Source of the DNA: Gymnorhina tibicen
Lineage: Eukaryota > Chordata > Aves > Passeriformes > Artamidae
Direction of reading: 5' to 3'
NCBI GenBank assembly: GCA_013399875.1
Contig: VXAZ01005702.1
Location: forward strand, 1,929,300 to 1,993,299
Length of the DNA: 64,000 nucleotides
Below the pieces are notes generated by a model. It was not told where the DNA came from. It saw only the letters and a list, made by a program, of their open reading frames with translations, and searched no databases. Of this stretch, positions 14,301 through 26,073 are shown piece by piece (positions within the stretch are counted from its first letter, which is position 1; each line of letters starts with the position of its first letter). The translations under genes were made by a program, and so were the position numbers.

Positions 14301-15459
14301 TCATACGTGAGATAAATTAAATTTAACCTGAAAATTAAGAGAGTATTGTACAGCTAAAGGTGCAGAAGTACACTCGGCATATTTTCTTCAAAAATACAGT
14401 CACAGTTAGGCTTCTATGTGCTTTGAGATGATTCCACTGCCAGTCCCATGGAACTCTGAAAAAAGTTGAATTACTGCTCCATAAAATTATTGCTGAAAAA
14501 TTCAGTTTTGATTGTGTACTGCATTTCTCATGTGTCATTTACAATATTTACTAAATACTTATCTTTGGGAGGTGCTGAGTATATTTTCTTTAGCGTGGCT
14601 ATTTTAGCTGGTAAACCTGATCTCTCATCATGTAATACATTGTCTGAGCACTTAGTGAAGGGGTTTGACAATGACCCTTACTTACTGGAAACTATTTACT
14701 CTTAAAAAGCCTTTTCCAATACAGTCCTGTTGTTTGGAAGCTGCAAAATAAGTCCATTTTTGAATCACTGTGTATATTATATCAGTGAGATGAACATGAC
14801 AACTGTATGTCAGGGCTGAAATCTAACTAAAAGCTGAAGAATTTATGGAAAGGACAGCAGTATAGTAGTTAATTTCCATCAAATAGTCCAGAGTGTATGT
14901 AGTATCAGCCTGTGCTAGTGGAGACTGATCTATGTTCCCTAGTAAATCCAATCACACATCCTAATAAAAAAAAAAAGATTTTTTTTCTCCTGTCTATATC
15001 TTTTATTACAGTATGTTTGCTTGTCTGGTCTGAAAACAAGACAGAGCTTAAATAACTACAAAGAATTACTTAATCACCCTTATAGCTTCCTCAAGAGGAA
15101 CCAACCAAGGCAGCCCATTAGCAAAGACAAATGAATAACAAGCCAAAACTTAAAAGAACTGAAATAAGGAATAATGAAAAAAAAAAAAATACATTTCTCT
15201 CCCTACCTACAATAAACATAAGAGTGAATAGCTGACAAAGTTTTGAGGTGTTTGGTTGCTCAGAATATCCTTCTGCCTTAATTATTGTCTCTGTGCTGAT
15301 GTTTCCTTCCATTCATTCTGAGTCTGTCACTAAAGCTGAGTTAGGGGTCCTTGTGGCTCACAGCATTATCTGCTCCCTAGGAATTGAAAATTAACTTTCT
15401 AGCTGGTGGTTGATGCTGGCATAGCTTAATCAAATCTCAGTCAAAAACTGAGTACTGGG
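8327..15459. other. Unannotated sequence
   Basis: Mostly unique AT-rich DNA. A slightly more GC-rich stretch at about 8400-9060 contains an open frame of 93 codons (8837-9118) that lacks an ATG at its start and has no clear splice sites. A perfect 20-bp tandem doublet sits at 11184-11223. Nothing else is recognisable. Confidence 0.45.
11184..11223. repeat. Perfect 20-bp tandem doublet
   Basis: Two adjacent identical 20-bp units (11184-11203 and 11204-11223), each beginning GAATTGAAAG and ending ATATATGGT. With only two copies and no divergence, it is a recent local duplication. Confidence 0.9.
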
Positions 15460-15995
15460 GGTCATCTAGATCAACCTCCTGCTCAAAGCCAGGACTGCTG
15501 CTGAGTCTGGATCAGCTGTGACTATGTCTAACCGGGTGTTTCAAAGCTCGAACAAAGGAGATGCCACAGTCTCTGCATAATCTCTTTTCGTGCTGCACTA
15601 CTCCATCAGTGAAAAGGTTTTTCAGATCTGAGCCTGTGAAGTAACAATTTGTGACTGCTGCTTCCTGATGTATCATTTGGTGCTGCCAGGAGGCATTTGG
15701 CCCCATAATCCTGGTACGGCTCTATAAGTAGCACTACATGTCCCTTAGTTGCCTCTCAACAAATTTAACCAGTTCAGCTCTCTCCACCTGTCCCTACAGG
15801 GCACCTGCCCACAGCCTCTGTCCATCATTCTTGTTCCCTGCAGGACCTTCTCCTATTCCTCCACATTCCTTTTCAGGAAGGAGGCACAGGACTGGTTGCA
15901 GCCTCCCAGGGCAGTCTCACCAGCTCTGAGCAGAGAGGGGATATAAAAGCTTTCCTAAGCCTGCTGGTCATCTTTCTCCTAATAGAGCCCGGGGT
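15460..15995 (-). mobile_element. CR1 LINE, 3' portion, antisense
   Basis: The plus strand reads as the reverse complement of the CR1 3' region. It starts at about 15461 with a GTCATCTAGATCAACCTCC-type block, the complement of the conserved GGTTGGACTAGATGA near the CR1 3' end. It continues through CTGCTCAAAGCC, an AGTGAAAAGGTTTTTC block, a CTCACCAGCTCTGAGCAGAG block and a CCTAATAGAGCCCGG block. About 530 bp of the element remain, 5'-truncated as is usual for CR1. The reading frame is broken, so it is inactive. The open frames at 15738-15946 are shadows of this element. Confidence 0.85.
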
Positions 15996-16499
15996 TTGGT
16001 TTACATAATTTACAGTGAGCTTAATATAATACATAATAAACTGAATAGATTCAGAAAATTTCAGTATGGATAACAAGAAAGGAACTCTAAGCAGCTGTGT
16101 GAACAATGACTGGGATAACAAGAGCTGGGTTTGGCAGGAGTTTCAGCTAGAGTGGAGTTTCAGTAACAGTGGCATCTGCGCTCAGAAGGCAGCAGGAAAG
16201 GTATGAGACAGAAGTGAGGAGACTGAGGAATTCACTGAGATAGGTTGTTAGAGGTCTTTTGATCAAAATTTGCACATGGCAGCTATTTAATTTCAGTGAC
16301 TCCTGTTCAAATCATGAAAGTGTAAACAAAAGAAACTAGATTAGTCAAAGCATTCTCAGTACAGGAGGTTCAGGTTTTTTTACCTGGAGACAGACCACTG
16401 AAACAAATGTCTTTAATATTTTGCCATTCTGTAAGGTCACTAACTTCATGATTATGTTGATTTTAGGTTGGGCTCCATTTTGATGCCTTCTGTTCCTGC

Positions 16500-17265
16500 A
16501 TCCTCCTGTGAAGTGGTTGAAATAAGGACAGGGAGAAAAAACTCACCTATTACCATCAGCAGCAAAACAGACTCGATTTCAGGGAAATTAATTTAACTTA
16601 TTACCAATCAATTCAGTGTAGGATAGTGAGAAATTAAATCTTAAAACACCTTCTCTCCCAAACTCTCCTTTCTTCCTGAACTCAGCTGCACTCATAATTT
16701 TCTCCTCCTCCTCAGTGGCAGAGGAGGACAGGGAATGGGGGCTCTGGTCAGTTCATCACATGTTGTCTCTGGTGCTCCTTCCTCCTCAGGGGGAGGTTTC
16801 CTCACACCATTCCCCTGCTCCAAGGTGGGGTCCTCACCAGGCTGCCGTGGATATCTGATCCACCATGGACCTCCAGGGGCTGCAGGGGCACAGATGCCTC
16901 ACCATGGTCTGCACCATGGGCTGCAGGGGAATCTCAGTACCAGTGCCTGGAGCACCTCCTGCCCCTCCTTCTACATTGACCTGGGTGTCTGCAGAGCTGT
17001 TCCTGTCACATATTCTCACTCCTTTCTCTGGCTGCAGCTACTGTGTGTTATTTTCCTCCTTCTTAAATACATTATCCCAAGGCTCAACCATGGTCAGGCC
17101 TTGGCCTTGGCCTTGGCCAGCAGTGGCTCTTTCTTGTAGCCAGCAGGCATTGGCTCTATCAGACATAGGTAATGCTTCTGGCAGCTGCTCACAGAAACCA
17201 CCCCCGTAGTCTCACCATCCCCTCACTATCAAAACCTTGCCATGCATCCCACTGCAATGTAAAAT
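16500..17265. repeat. Decayed high-copy avian interspersed repeat
   Basis: The text from GTGAAGTGG... through GGTCAGTTCATCACATG, CTTCCTCCTCAGG, GGGCTGCAGGGG, TGGAGCACCTCCTGCCCC, CATATTCTCACTCC, CTTCTTAAATACATTATCCC and the final CAAAACCTTGCCATGC blocks matches a repeat I recognise as common in bird genomes. I cannot name the family with certainty; it may be retrovirus-derived. The middle (about 16810-16950) is a decayed tandem array of units containing CACCATGG and GGGCTGCAGGGG. A CCTTGG hexamer run lies at 17098-17121. The 134- and 114-codon frames here (16735-17139, 16865-17209) are products of the repeat, not genes. Confidence 0.6.
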
Positions 17266-19368
17266 TAACAAAATATATAAAAATATCTGCTCCCTCTCTC
17301 TCTGTTTTCTCTTTTCCATTTCTACCTAACCAAAGATGAAATGAGCAATGCACAGAATAACATAAGTCTGGAAAAGGAGAGGGAGAAAAGCATGAACCCT
17401 TGAAGTGTGGATGTGGGATGATTTGTTATCCATAGTTCCTGTTTAGCATTACGCCTAAGGTTTGTGTTGAGCAGAAATCCACTGAAGACCATGGGTGACA
17501 CAGGTATTGGTAAGATCCATGTTTTCTATGTAACTACACTGAAGGGTCAAGCGTTCTTCTACCAGGAAAGTGTAGAAGATGTTTTCCGGGTCATAGTTCC
17601 CCATGCATCTCTACTCTGTTAACAGAGCCATATTTACAGAACTAGTTACCCCACAGGAGAAAAATATTCAAATAAGCAGTCATTAACACCATGAGTAGCC
17701 TGATCCCACTGACTGCTGGAACCAGAGAGGGAGCTGCTAACACAAAATGTTTGCATTTTTGCTTTGTTGTTGTTGTTATTGTACTAGTTTTTTCACTGAC
17801 CTGAAGCCTCTTGAGTATTAATCAAGTGCTTTTGCTTGACAAATTCAGTGTTCAGCTGGTTGAGCTTGGTATACAGAGCATGATTAATCTTCATTTACAT
17901 TTAGTCAAGAGTTGCAGCTAATGATCATTGTGGCATTGACATTATTAATTCATGTTTACAAAATGTGAACCAAACAGCTAGATTTTTCTACCGAATCTCA
18001 TCCTTTGGAGCTAAGAGTTACTTGATACTGACAAGAGCTGAAGTTGCTCAGATAGGGATGCTACTATTTTGCTTCCTTTTATCAAGGTAATCTTTCTTTT
18101 GCCACTATCTAAGTCTTCTTTCCTCCCTATGCAAAATGCCATCTGAATAAAAAAAGGTAGTTGAAAATTCATGTGTAGAGACTAACACAAGATAACAAAT
18201 AAAAACTTAGAAAGAGATTACTCAGGAGAAGTGAGATAATAGCAGACAAGACAACAGCTTCATCCCCACTTGTGTATGGAAGGGCCATTGATTCCAAGGA
18301 GAATTATGAGGCAGGATTTGAGTGAGGCCAGTGAAACAGAATTAGAGCCTTAGAGGGCTCCTTCCACTCCATGGTGCCAGTGCAGAGATAGAAGACTGAA
18401 AATGAAGAAAATTTGGTGACAATAACCTTCTTGGTGGTACAGAAGACTGGATGATTTTGAATATTTTTCTGTATAACACGGTATCCACTTAAGTTAGCCG
18501 GTGTCTCTGCACTGTTATATAAAGTATAAAAGTGTTCATCTGAATCAGGTCATATAAAGTTCAATAGTTCTTTTTCAATAGAAGAACAACCCAAGTGGAT
18601 AGAAATGTATCATTACAGCAAATAAAGCATGAGCAAGACTAACAATGAATACCTAAAACAGGAGCAGTGTGTGGGTTTCACGTAAATGGCACAGAATGAG
18701 GGCATGTTGTAATGAGTTGTAATTCAGCAGAAGCTTTCTGCAAGTGAAACAGCACAGTCCTTCACAGTCTCATATTCTCTTCTTTTCCAGTTGCTTATAT
18801 GGATGGCAGTGTACCAGGACAGGAGCTCATCCATACTTTCACAAACATTAAGTTCTGCGTGCAGAGTCATGAAAGTACTTGTCTGAGCACTGCTGACAAA
18901 CCACACACTATATCTAATACTGCAAATGCTGTAAAGAGTCCAAATTGATTTGGTACTTCCAGATTTCAGGAGTTTGTGCTAACTGAATTAAGTTGAAGGG
19001 AAACTCCTTTTTACCTTGATACAGATTGCTGAAGAGTCACTGGGCGTGAGACTTGGGCAAAGAAGCAAAGCCTATTAAAAATCATCAAAATGAACAGATT
19101 GATGAGGAACATACTGCTTCTGTGAGCTGATGAGAATTCACTGTGTGGGAAGAAATCTGTGATAAAGCAGTAGATAGTGTGTTCCTAAATGGGAGATCAG
19201 GAGTCTGCCTAGTGGAACAGGTGATCAACAAAATTTGGCTATCAATCTTTGAAACTCTTCTTACTTCGAGAACAATTTTCCATATGTGAAAATGCTCCTC
19301 TACATGGCCCACCAAGGTAGAAGTTAAACCCTTCACTCCTCATTATTATAGGGAACACTGCAAGTTTC
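17266..19368. other. Unannotated sequence
   Basis: No exon or repeat that I recognise, apart from a short TTG run at about 17763-17777. A 60-codon minus-strand frame at 18724-18906 has no supporting features. Confidence 0.45.
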
Positions 19369-19928
19369 TGTCCTGGTTTCAACTGGGACAGAGCTTATTT
19401 TCCTCTTAGTAGCTGGTACAGTGCTGTGGTTTGGGCTTAGGATGACAGTAGCTTTGATAACATACTGATGTTTTGGCTGATGCTTAGTAGAGCTTACTCT
19501 AAGTCAAGGATTTTCAGTTTCCCATGACCTGCCAGTGAGGAGCTGTACAAGAAGCTAGGAGGGAGCAGGGTCAGGACAGCTGACCCCACTGGCGAAAGGG
19601 ATATTCCCTACCATAGAATGCCATGCATACTATATAAACTGGGGGAGTTATCCGGAAGGGGACTGATGCTCAGGGACAGGCTGGGAATCGGTCAGCAGGT
19701 GGTGGACAATTGTACTGTGCATCACTTATTTCTCTTGAGCTTTATTTCTCTCTTCTTTTCATTAAAATTATTATCTTTTATAACGGTAGTAATAGTAGTA
19801 TTTTATTTTATTTCTTATCTTAACTCACAAAATTTTCCCTTTTCTTTCCTGTTCTACTCCCCACCATGTGTGTGGGAGTGAGTGAGAGGCTGTGGTGCTT
19901 AGTTGCTGACTGGAGTTAAACCACAATG
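19369..19928 (+). mobile_element. Solo LTR, avian ERV family, sense, with 5-bp target duplication
   Basis: This LTR begins TGTCCTGGTTTC and ends TTAAACCACAATG. It is flanked by a perfect 5-bp duplication GTTTC (19364-19368 and 19929-19933), which fixes both ends. Internally it has a GACAGCTGACCCCA block, a GGGATATTCCCTACCATAGAATGCCATGC block and a TATA-like ACTATATAAACTGGG at about 19627, all typical of the family. The terminal CA has become TG. No gag, pol or env adjoins it, so it arose by LTR-LTR recombination. It lies about 1.3 kb upstream of the putative promoter at 21.2 kb. Its 87-codon frame is not a gene. Confidence 0.9.
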
Positions 19929-21174
19929 GTTTCTCATCTTGCTTCTTGAAAGCATGATCTGGGAGAAAATTTACTGGAAAGGAGCTCAGTTGGGTAAATC
20001 AAATCCATTCTGAGTAGTATGAGTATGCAACTATGTCACCTTCTATTAATTACCTTTAAGTATAAAAACAATTTTTTTCTTTTCTTCAATCTTACTATAC
20101 CAAATAAGATTTGTTCTGGCAAATCTGAAAGTAGGCTCTGTTTCCTGATATTGCGAAAGAGTTTCAGAGGCTCTCAAACAGGAATGGGCAGAGTGCTTAT
20201 TCTCACTGATGGAAAAATTATGTCAATTGTGAGAATTGGGTCTCTATCCCCAAAGGAATGTGTGTGAAGTGAACTTCTGTACAAACAACTTGCAGCAGAG
20301 TTTGTGATGTATCGTCTACTGGTGCACAGCAAAAAGAACTACTTTCATTTAAGCTTCTTTTTGCAATAGAGATGTAACAGTGCTCCAGTGTATATTCTGA
20401 AAGAAACATGCTGAGAAATTTTATTTTATTCAGGGGTGAGACTCATATGCTACTTTATTTTGAATATTTAATAAAAACTGTCTCTTCCCACCTTACTCCA
20501 TTTTAGTATCTTCTAAACAATTTTCACTGTTTCAAATTCTGCCACTGACTTTTCAGCCAAGTTTCATAAAAAAACTCAAGTCGGAATGAAATATTTCTCT
20601 AGATAAATAGTAGGAATTGAAAACAAGTCTGCTTTGTTGCATCAGTCCTGCACTCTGTCATAGGTATAAATACTATATTTAGATGTTGCTCAGTAAGATG
20701 AGAGGTCTAGAGGGAATAATGTCATCTCCATCAACAATAATTTCCAACTGTGCAGAACTGTATGCAGTCTTTCAGCTGTCTCACCAGTAACAAAGGAACT
20801 ATCAATAGAGCTACCTCAGTGAAGATAAAACATGACAAAGGTCTACTGAACCAAATCAGTCAGGTTTGTGAAATCTTTGTGCATACATACTTGGAATTTT
20901 CCTCATTATTAGCACCTACGGTCTTTCATTCTTTGGCATAAATTTTATGTAACTGAAGTACAAACAAATTATTTGTTGTTAATATTCATAATGCAATTTC
21001 CAGCTGTTTTACAAAAGAACACCTACAAACACATTAGCCTTCTTCAGCTTTTTATAACGTCACCTTAACTCTTCAGGTAGCAAACCAGATTGTTTTGTTT
21101 ACACTCCAGTGGATGAGATATTGCTATGTGATGTCCGGGCAATGTACAGAAAATAAAAAAACCAGCTCCCCTTC

Positions 21175-21289
21175 AGCTCATTGGTGTAAATGTCGAGTGT
21201 ATTGCTATAGCAACAACCCGAAATTAAGAATTCATTAGTTCCTCGCACTGACACCTCTTAAATTACTCAGTGTTTTGGAGGGGAAGGAG
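21175..21289 (+). promoter_or_regulatory. Putative promoter and 5' UTR with RFX X-box
   Basis: An inverted CCAAT box (ATTGG, 21180-21184) lies 17 bp before a near-perfect X-box at 21201-21214: ATTGCT, spacer AT, AGCAAC. This fits the RFX consensus of two half-sites (RTNRCY and RGYAAC). A CRE-like ACGTCA lies farther upstream at 21057-21062. The X-box ends 75 bases before the ATG at 21290, a spacing common in RFX-driven ciliary promoters. A cryptic acceptor (TTACTCAG at about 21263-21270) means the coding exon could instead be the second exon with the true start farther upstream. The transcription start itself cannot be read from sequence. Confidence 0.45.
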
Positions 21290-21455
21290 ATGGATTTTAT
21301 TGGTTTTTCTCAGCAGCAGGTTATTAGCCCCTTTGATATAACCCAAGATGGGCTTGTGCATATTAGTGCTACCAGACTTCAAACGAAGACACCTCCAAAA
21401 GCAATCAAGAGCCCTGTGACTGCTGGGCCACCATCTAACCACAGAGAAACCCAAG
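21290..21455 (+). CDS. Candidate exon 1 of an unidentified five-exon gene
   Basis: An ATG opens a frame of 55 codons plus one base, ending at an AAG|GTTTGT donor. The peptide begins MDFIGFSQQQ, has a hydrophobic/acidic stretch (PFDITQDGLVHIS, residues 14-26), then a basic, proline- and threonine-rich stretch (QTKTPPKAIKSPVTAG, residues 31-46). I do not recognise the protein. There is no signal peptide and no membrane segment. An in-frame TTG lies five codons upstream, but the first ATG is preferred. The exon leaves phase 1 and joins in frame with the exon at 25197. The X-box promoter lies immediately upstream. The donor is weaker than consensus, which is the main doubt. Confidence 0.5.
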
Positions 21456-23950
21456 GTTTGTTAAAAGTCTGTGTTTTGTAAATGCATGATTAGATGAAGA
21501 TTTGCAGCCCTGCAGAAAAGGATGTAGCTTCCCCACTGGCACTGCCCAGGATGATGGGGCAGCTCTGGGTCATAGAGTTATTTATGCAACAGTATTGATG
21601 CAAATATACTTTTCCCCCTAGCCTAGCAGGGTCCTCCTGCTTCTGAGGATGCCCCAGAAGGCTTTGTGAAGAAAAGCTGTGCTGTGCAGAGTTGACCACT
21701 GCTCTCTAGAGAGCTCATCTGCTTGGTTCACTGGAAAAATTAAATATTTGAGGTGGTTTGACTAGACTCCTCAAGACAATTTTCTCAGTCTAGCATAGTT
21801 CCTTAGTATGATATTTGGAGATCTCCATCAAAATGAGGAGCAATTGGAAAACACAATCTGCTGATTAATCAATCACATCTTTTTCCTCACTACTTTTTAA
21901 AATGCCTGTCAGCAAGATAGTTGTAAGAAGGCCCCTAGTTTAGAAAGGAGAAAGAGGGGATCAAGATCGTTTACCTGGAAAGAAATGAGACCGCTATAGC
22001 TCAGAATTAATGTTTAAAATCAGTACTTCTGATTGACTTGTGTCATATCTCTGCTCTTTTTCAGGAACACAGATGTCAGGCTCTTGAACAAATCTTGACT
22101 TGCAGGTCCCTTTGTTGGTTGAAGTTACCCTCTTCCACCATCCACAGCTTCAAGGTGAAATCTAAATCGACAGAGGTAATAGCTGGACCAGAAGTTTTCT
22201 AAGTCTTTCCATCCTCATTGAAGAAAAGGGCATTTAGAACTCCATGCAAGAGCTTCTTTGAAAGCACCTGACGAATTGAATTCAAACCTGGACATCAGGT
22301 TTTGAAAGACACGTATTCCAGTTTAGTGTAGAAGCACTGACTCCAAAAGCATTACAGTGGCAAGGAGAGCAGAAATCCATGTTTGACTAATCCCTGGAGA
22401 GTAGGAAACTGCTAAGTACAAGACTGTTAAGAGTTAAATGAACAGCTGCAAGCATGTGTAGTGTCTGCAGTTGATTTACAAGGAGACTGTGACTGCAGGG
22501 AGCAAGATTTTCAATCTCAAAATATGAGGCTTTGTACTTCAGGGGACACCAGCGCCAGACTCTATTTCTTGTTCTGTGAGTTACCTAATGTTTAAATCAA
22601 ATGAGCTGTGTGTTAGATCTGAGCTTTCTCTGCTTTCTCTTACACTCTTCTGAAAAAATAGCAGTTCTCACACTGGTGGAGAAATTGGTGATTTAACCTG
22701 TGTCAGGGTTCTTTCACCAGCAGACAGATAAGAAATATTATCAGCATGTTCAGTGATGCTGTGATAAAGGAAGAGATCAGAAAGTGCTTCATTAGATGTA
22801 CATTTTTTGGGGGGGAATGGGAAAAATAAGTGTTTTATTTGAGCAGTTCAAAATCTCTAAAACACACCATTTCTGGGGCAAAACTGAACGAACAGACCTA
22901 ATTTTGAAGTGTTTACTGGTAGAGCATTCTTCATACCTACTCCGTAGCCCAGGCAGTAGCTTTCTACTGAATTCAGTTAAAAACCTCACTCTCTAAATCG
23001 CCGTATTACTTGATGCCTACACTCATCACTTGGTGCAGTGCATGTGGAAAGTTAGATGGCTCTGGAAAATCCTGCAGTATGAGCAGCAAGTCAAATGACT
23101 TTTACTGCAGGATAAAATAACCCCAAATAAATATATTAAACATACAAATGGAAACAAAACTGAAACAGATACTCAGAAAATAAAGGTTCTTTTCTATCCA
23201 GAACACTCTCCCTCACTTTCAGGCCATGAAAATACTGGAATTATATTCTTTCCTGCCTTTCAGCACGTTCTTTGCCAGATACGTCTGTTTGATAGCAGAC
23301 ACCTTATCCCTTCACTGAAGCTCCAGTAAATGTTAGTTTAAAGCAAAAAGAGAAACTCCTCCTTAGGACTAATTAGTAGTTTATGTACTTCAGAGTGTTG
23401 AGATTAACAAGGGTTCTGAAGGCAAGCGGGAAAGAGGATGCTTCCCGTTGTCTTCAACAGCCAACTCATCGTACTTAAAAGAGTTGTCTTGCTTGATCAG
23501 TCTTTAATCTGTGTTAGAAGAAGATCTGAAAATGAACAGATCTGCTTCTGGAATGACTGACATAAGGACATGTTTGCTACTTTTTCTGATGTCCTTAACT
23601 GATGTTATCCATTTAGCAGTTATTTAACTCTCATCTTTTTCACTGAAACACCGCAGTTTCATTCCAAATTCAGAAGAATTGTTATGACATTCTTGTTGAG
23701 GAGAAAAAAAAAGCTGGACTTCAGTATTTTTATTTGTTTCAGTAACTCTCTGTAGCATCAATGCTATACAGTTTTCTCTTAGCCTAGACAAGAACGTTTT
23801 GTAGAGAGGAGGGAGAAATTCTGTTTTTAATTTACAGCTTCTGAAGAGTGAGTTTTATTAGGTTATCACAGAGGTTGAGATAATATATACATTGTCAGTG
23901 TGACTGTTTGTTTTGTCTGCAGTGACGTGTAAGGAAGAAACATGATATGC

Positions 23951-24330
23951 TGTTGTCGTGGTTTATCCCCAGCCAGCAAGTAAGTACCATGCAGCTGACT
24001 GCTCACTATCGCCTGCTGTGGGATGGGTAGGAGAATCAGAAATATGTAAAACACATGGGTCGAGATAAGAAGAGTTTAAAAATTGAAATAAAGTAAAATA
24101 CTATGATTATTATTATTATTACTATTATTACTACTACTACTATTAAGGGAGATAAAGAGAGAGAGAGCATTAAAACCCAAGAAAAACAAGTGATGGTCAA
24201 TACAACTGCTCACCACACGCTGACTGATGCCCAGCCTTCCCCATGCTGCAGTCAGCCACTCCTGGACAACTCCCCCCATTTAAATATTGGGCATGACACT
24301 CTGTGGTATGGAACATCTCTGTGCTGCCCA
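23951..24330 (-). mobile_element. Truncated LTR, same avian ERV family, antisense
   Basis: On the plus strand it starts TGTTGTCGTGGTTTATCCCC followed by AGCCAGCAAGTAAG. This is the reverse complement of the family's 3' terminus, so the LTR lies on the minus strand. Toward the right are the complement of the TTGTTTTTCTTGGG block, a TTTAAATATTGGGCATGACA block (the degraded TATA/GTCATGC region) and GGTATGGAACATC. Similarity fades at about 24330, before the expected 5' third of the LTR, so the 5' end is missing or unrecognisable. A TTA/TAC triplet tract lies inside at 24103-24146. Some open frames here (24076-24394) are LTR shadows. Confidence 0.75.
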
Positions 24331-24559
24331 ACGTTGTTAGCAAAATAATGAAACAAATCTGTTCTTTGCATTTCAGCTGTGGTTTGGTGGTCACCCTGGT
24401 TACCAGTATGTGTCTATTTCACACAAAGACCGAGTTTGGATATAACTATTTCACATGGTAGACTCTTAAATACCAAACTTTTCCAGAGAAATAAGCAAAT
24501 ACTGCAACCATGGACAGGCACAAAAGGACTCCAACTCATTGTATATGGTCAAATGAAGG

Positions 24560-24583
24560 AAGAGAGAAAGAGAGAGAGAGAGA
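24560..24583. repeat. GA dinucleotide-rich simple repeat
   Basis: Short imperfect GA/AAAG run followed by an uninterrupted AGAGAGAGAGAGA stretch. It lies in candidate intron 1. Confidence 0.85.
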
Positions 24584-25196
24584 TGTAATATTCATATTTA
24601 ATATTTTGAAATACTACTTTTATGCTCAAAGCATCTTTCAAGTCATTTATTGAGAGAAAGTGATGAAGAGAGAAAAAGGCATCAAATTTTACTCAGTATC
24701 GGAGCTTGGGACACAAATCCATTGTTAACAAACAAATTCACTACTGTGGAAAATAAGAAAATGTTACTGGAGAAAGAGAACTAAACAACTGAAGGGTGGC
24801 AAAAGAAGGAATCTAAGAAGTTGTAGATGAGTTACTAGGCCTTTGAACTTTAGGTCAGTAATTGTGATCCAGGTTAGCTCTGTATTGATAAGAAAGTAAT
24901 TACTCTTCGACACATCTGAGGGGTTTGTGGTGATATGAATTAAAAGGTCTGGGCCGAAACCTAAGGAGAAACTCTACATGTTACAAAACTTCAAATACAA
25001 TCAATTTAAACAAAAAACTGAGAATACCTATTAAAATGTGCAAAATTGATTTTGTGGAGAGAAAATAACAAATCTGGTACATGCCCTAGTCCTGTCAGGA
25101 ACCCAGGTGTTTCTCTCAGTGTCTGATATAATGAATTCTGTGTTCAAGATCAAGTGTTTTATTTTCCTCTGCTCCCCCTTAATTCCTGTGACACAG

Positions 25197-25242
25197 ACCC
25201 CTACCCAAAAGGACTTCGTTCAAAATCTCCAAAAGGTAACAG
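25197..25242 (+). CDS. Candidate exon 2 (46 nt)
   Basis: A pyrimidine-rich tract (TTTTATTTTCCTCTGCTCCC, then CCTGTGACACAG) precedes the exon, and a near-consensus donor (ACAG|GTAAGA) follows it. Entered in phase 1 from exon 1, it reads DPYPKGLRSKSPKGN (residues 56-70), a basic, serine/proline-rich extension like the end of exon 1. It leaves phase 2. A less likely internal donor (AAAG|GTAACA) lies eight bases earlier. At 46 nt it is short but has the best donor/acceptor pair of the first three exons. Function unknown. Confidence 0.5.
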
Positions 25243-26073
25243 GTAAGAAAAACAACTTCACAATCACCAGTTTCATTGGGTGCAGTTACTTGCCAGATTA
25301 GAACTGCCCATTTGATTCAGCACTTGTAATCACTAACTCACTAATGATGAGCCACAGAAACATGAGTGCTGAATATTCCTTCTGTACCTCCCACTCCTTG
25401 AGTTCCTCCCCTTCACAGATTTTCTTCCACCAGAGGCTCTTTGACCAGACTGATTAACAGTGTAGAGTCTGGAGGGGATTTATACGTCCTGTGTGCTTTG
25501 CTTAAACATGTCTCTTTCTCCGCCTACTTAGAGAGAATGATTAAGGAAAATCTGCTAGCAAGATAAACCAGAGTTACAGAAATCAATGAGCTTTGAGATA
25601 ATTGTCTGCATTTTACAATCGGACATTTAGACCAGTCAATAAATATTTAATTATATTTTTTAGGTCAAAATTACATGGGGCAGGAGAAGGAAGGAAAACT
25701 TATGCTTTGGACATTTGTTTCGTATTGTATTATTATACCTTTGCATCAAATGGAAAAAAATTTCCCCCCAAATTGTATTTCTTTATCATTTCTCAGTAAT
25801 GACACTTGGAAATATTTTACAGAGTTATAAGAAGAATTATAGGGCTGGATGCACTCATTGTTCTTGAGGTATGGGATAGAGTTCTTCCTCTTTCTCAAAA
25901 AGAGAAAATCATACCTACCTGCCTAAAATGTGAATGAAAATTGCCATCCTGGTTCTGTAACGTAAGTTTGTGTTGAAAGTTAAGAAGATTTACTACGATA
26001 CAAGGGAAAACAAATTGAAGGTAATCCACCTGTGAAAACTGCTCCCAGATTTATGTCCTATTCACTGGTCTCA

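Larger units (their letters stand above)
21456..25196 (+). other. Candidate intron 1
   Basis: About 3.7 kb between candidate exons 1 and 2. It starts GTTTGT and ends in a pyrimidine-rich tract with ACACAG. It holds an antisense LTR fragment (23951-24330) and a GA-rich simple repeat at about 24560-24583. A self-complementary pair of short frames at 22792-22996 has no coding support. Confidence 0.4.

Noticed and set aside
25419..25566. Possible exon after CCCCTTCACAG, in phase with exon 2, open for 46 codons to TAA
   Set aside because: It would leave an intron of only about 176 bases, has no good donor to continue to exon 3, and the peptide is not protein-like. A run of 46 open codons is expected by chance fairly often.
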